This document shows, piece after piece, positions 62,101 to 64,000 of a stretch of 64,000 nt of DNA. A program made the translations under genes and the position numbers. The notes beneath the pieces were generated by a model. That model made no database searches. It saw only the letters and a program-made list of their open reading frames with translations, and was not told where the DNA came from. Numbering within the stretch: the first letter of the stretch is position 1; every line of letters starts with the position of its first letter. Source of the DNA: Argopecten irradians (taxonomy: Eukaryota; Mollusca; Bivalvia; Pectinida; Pectinidae); contig NC_091143.1 of the NCBI RefSeq assembly GCF_041381155.1, positions 40,440,996-40,504,995 of the forward strand, written 5' to 3'.

Positions 62101-64000
62101 TAGTTGAGATGGCGTCGTGGAAGGAATATGCAACACACCTTTTATAACACAGCCTTCCCTTAAAAGACGATAACTCAAGCCAACGCTTGCCTCAGAAACC
62201 CGAAACTGTCTTCAACACGGAGACCACACTACCGAGAGAAAAAAAAACATGACACCCCCACGCGCGCGTTTTTAGATGACCGTGCTTAGAACTACCTCGT
62301 GCTACCCACAGATAAGGAAATGCATATCGTATGTTATCGTACAGAAATGCACGTTGTACATAACGGTACCAACCTACGGTTGTTAGCGCCATATTGTCAC
62401 CCAATGCCTTCATATCTGCTCTTTCCGGATTCGATAATTAAAGTCATTGGCTCAAGTTTCAAAGCAAGATGTAAAGTGTTACAGAGCCATTCCCAAGCAG
62501 CTCAGTTTGATTTTCAGCTCATTACAATAAACAAATCGTTACGGGTATAATGTGCCGCCCTCTGATTTGACAAATGAGTGGTTCTATTAAATCTCCGATA
62601 AATTCTCTCATTGTATCCGGTTCCCTCCTTAAGTAATATAATATCATTTGCGTTTGGTCAATAAAAATTTAAATATTCATTTCTGCAACATGATTCAAAC
62701 GTCCTAAAATGTAATAAGCTTAAAGTTGTATTTCTTGTAATTTTCACTATCACAAACTGTCACATGTGTGAATATGGATGCTTATATATGATGGTTCAGA
62801 TTCATAAAATCACCAATATACTATTGACATTGTGGTAAATGTCGCATGAAATATCGCACGTTTTGAAAGAACCTCCACAGTCAACGACATGTTTCAAACT
62901 TTCGGGTAATTTTGGAAAACAGAGTTGCATCACGTGACCAATATCGACAATACCCGTTTAGATTGAAACCTTCGAATTTGTATTACGTGACCAATATCGG
63001 CAATACCCATACAGATTAAAATAGATCGGAACAGACCGGAGATTTCCGAGCTATTTTAACGTGAACATGAGGCAAATCAATTTTAAAATAACTTTGTGAA
63101 TACGAAATGGATAAACATGGGAAGTTTAAAAGAGAGGCGAAAAAAAAAATTGTAGGACACTTTAGATGCTTTTTCTTTGACAAAATGAGAAAACGTTATA
63201 GATCATACAACTTTAAATACAAAGTAAGTATAATCACCATAATAGGCCCGGTTTCATCAACATCACTAAACTTAAATTAATTTCTTGACTTTTCTTTTTT
63301 TTCCTCCGCATGAAAGCATTGCAGAAGTTAAGAAAATTCCCTTAACTTAATAAAGGAAAATTATTAATTATTATTGTTTAGGGTAAAAATCTATTACTCC
63401 TTACTCAATATTATCTTTTTTTTCCATTCTTTTAGTTTTTTTTCTCTTATTTTGTCATCTCCATACAAATATATATATTTTGACTATTATCTTTATCTAA
63501 ATTTTGACATCATCTAATTTTCCGCACCTATGGTCCTTATCATTACTAATGAATCCTTGATTTAATCAGTGGTTTATCACAATTTTATTTAAACCAGTGC
63601 TTCAAACTCTGGAAAATCATACAAACTGTAATTTGTGGAAACATTTCTCAGATCCATCAATATACATCTCAATCACCATGGCTATCTTCGACATAGGTCA
63701 CTATTAACTTCAACTCAAGCAAAGACTTGTGGCAATCAACTACATAAACGAATGTTGAAATCTAAAACGAACCATTTTCCAAGTGTTCTTCTGATTTGTG
63801 TCAGTAAACTTACCAATACAGAGTAGCTTTCTTATTTTCGTCTTGAAAACGGTTAACATATACTCGACAGTAAACATGCGGTTTAAACATTAAAACCACA
63901 CACTCCACAATCTGGTCTACTTTCGTGTTAAAAGTTAAAATTTACTACTTAATAAAGATTCAAAGAAGTTCTTATTCATCTAAACATCGAATTTAAGGCA
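59182..64000. other. Gene-free right end
   Basis: I see no gene I can support. A pogo-like terminus (GGATTATCGAG) at about 60698-60708 marks a decayed element. A CGCGAAAATA-type MITE remnant may span 60720-60915. CAGGTAT is repeated loosely at 61378-61422. Open frames here are under 90 codons and show no domain. Confidence 0.55.

Noticed and set aside
62192..62550. Overlapping frames of 73 and 83 codons at the right end
   Set aside because: No recognisable domain, codon pattern or splice context.

Overview
The window looks like nuclear DNA from a marine mollusc, most likely a bivalve. This is an inference from the AT-rich sequence, the short coding exons split by long GT-AG introns, the many miniature inverted-repeat elements, the tRNA-derived SINEs, and the mix of ALDH1-class and secreted von Willebrand A (vWA) genes. 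I could not run a similarity search, so species and orthology remain open.

Region 1 (1-20170, + strand) holds two tandem class-1 aldehyde dehydrogenase genes with the same exon lengths and phases. The upstream gene A is cut by the window edge (last 8 exons, stop at 3742-3744). Its frame is open, but the catalytic Cys is Ser and several other signature residues have changed. The downstream gene B (10894-19715, 14 exons, about 492 residues) keeps every catalytic residue. It carries a one-base insertion in exon 8, and the acceptor and first 50 bases of exon 9 are repeated in a 76-bp tandem array.

Region 2 (20170-28800) has no recognisable gene. It holds a 1.7-kb minisatellite of 30-bp units, two copies of a hairpin-plus-segment repeat joined to that minisatellite, a nested insertion with 12-bp direct repeats, a terminal-inverted-repeat element and two fold-back repeats.

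Region 3 (28800-59180) holds three genes for small secreted proteins built almost entirely from vWA domains: C (+, one domain, about 220 residues), D (-, two domains, about 433 residues) and E (-, three domains, about 624 residues). Each has a signal-peptide exon, single-exon vWA modules and, in D and E, short phase-1 linker exons. The metal-binding MIDAS motif is intact in two domains of E and degraded in E domain 3, both domains of D and the domain of C. They look like locally duplicated extracellular-matrix or adhesive proteins. Introns and spacers contain SINEs, several MITE families and a 164-bp higher-order minisatellite.

Region 4 (59180-64000) shows no gene I can support.
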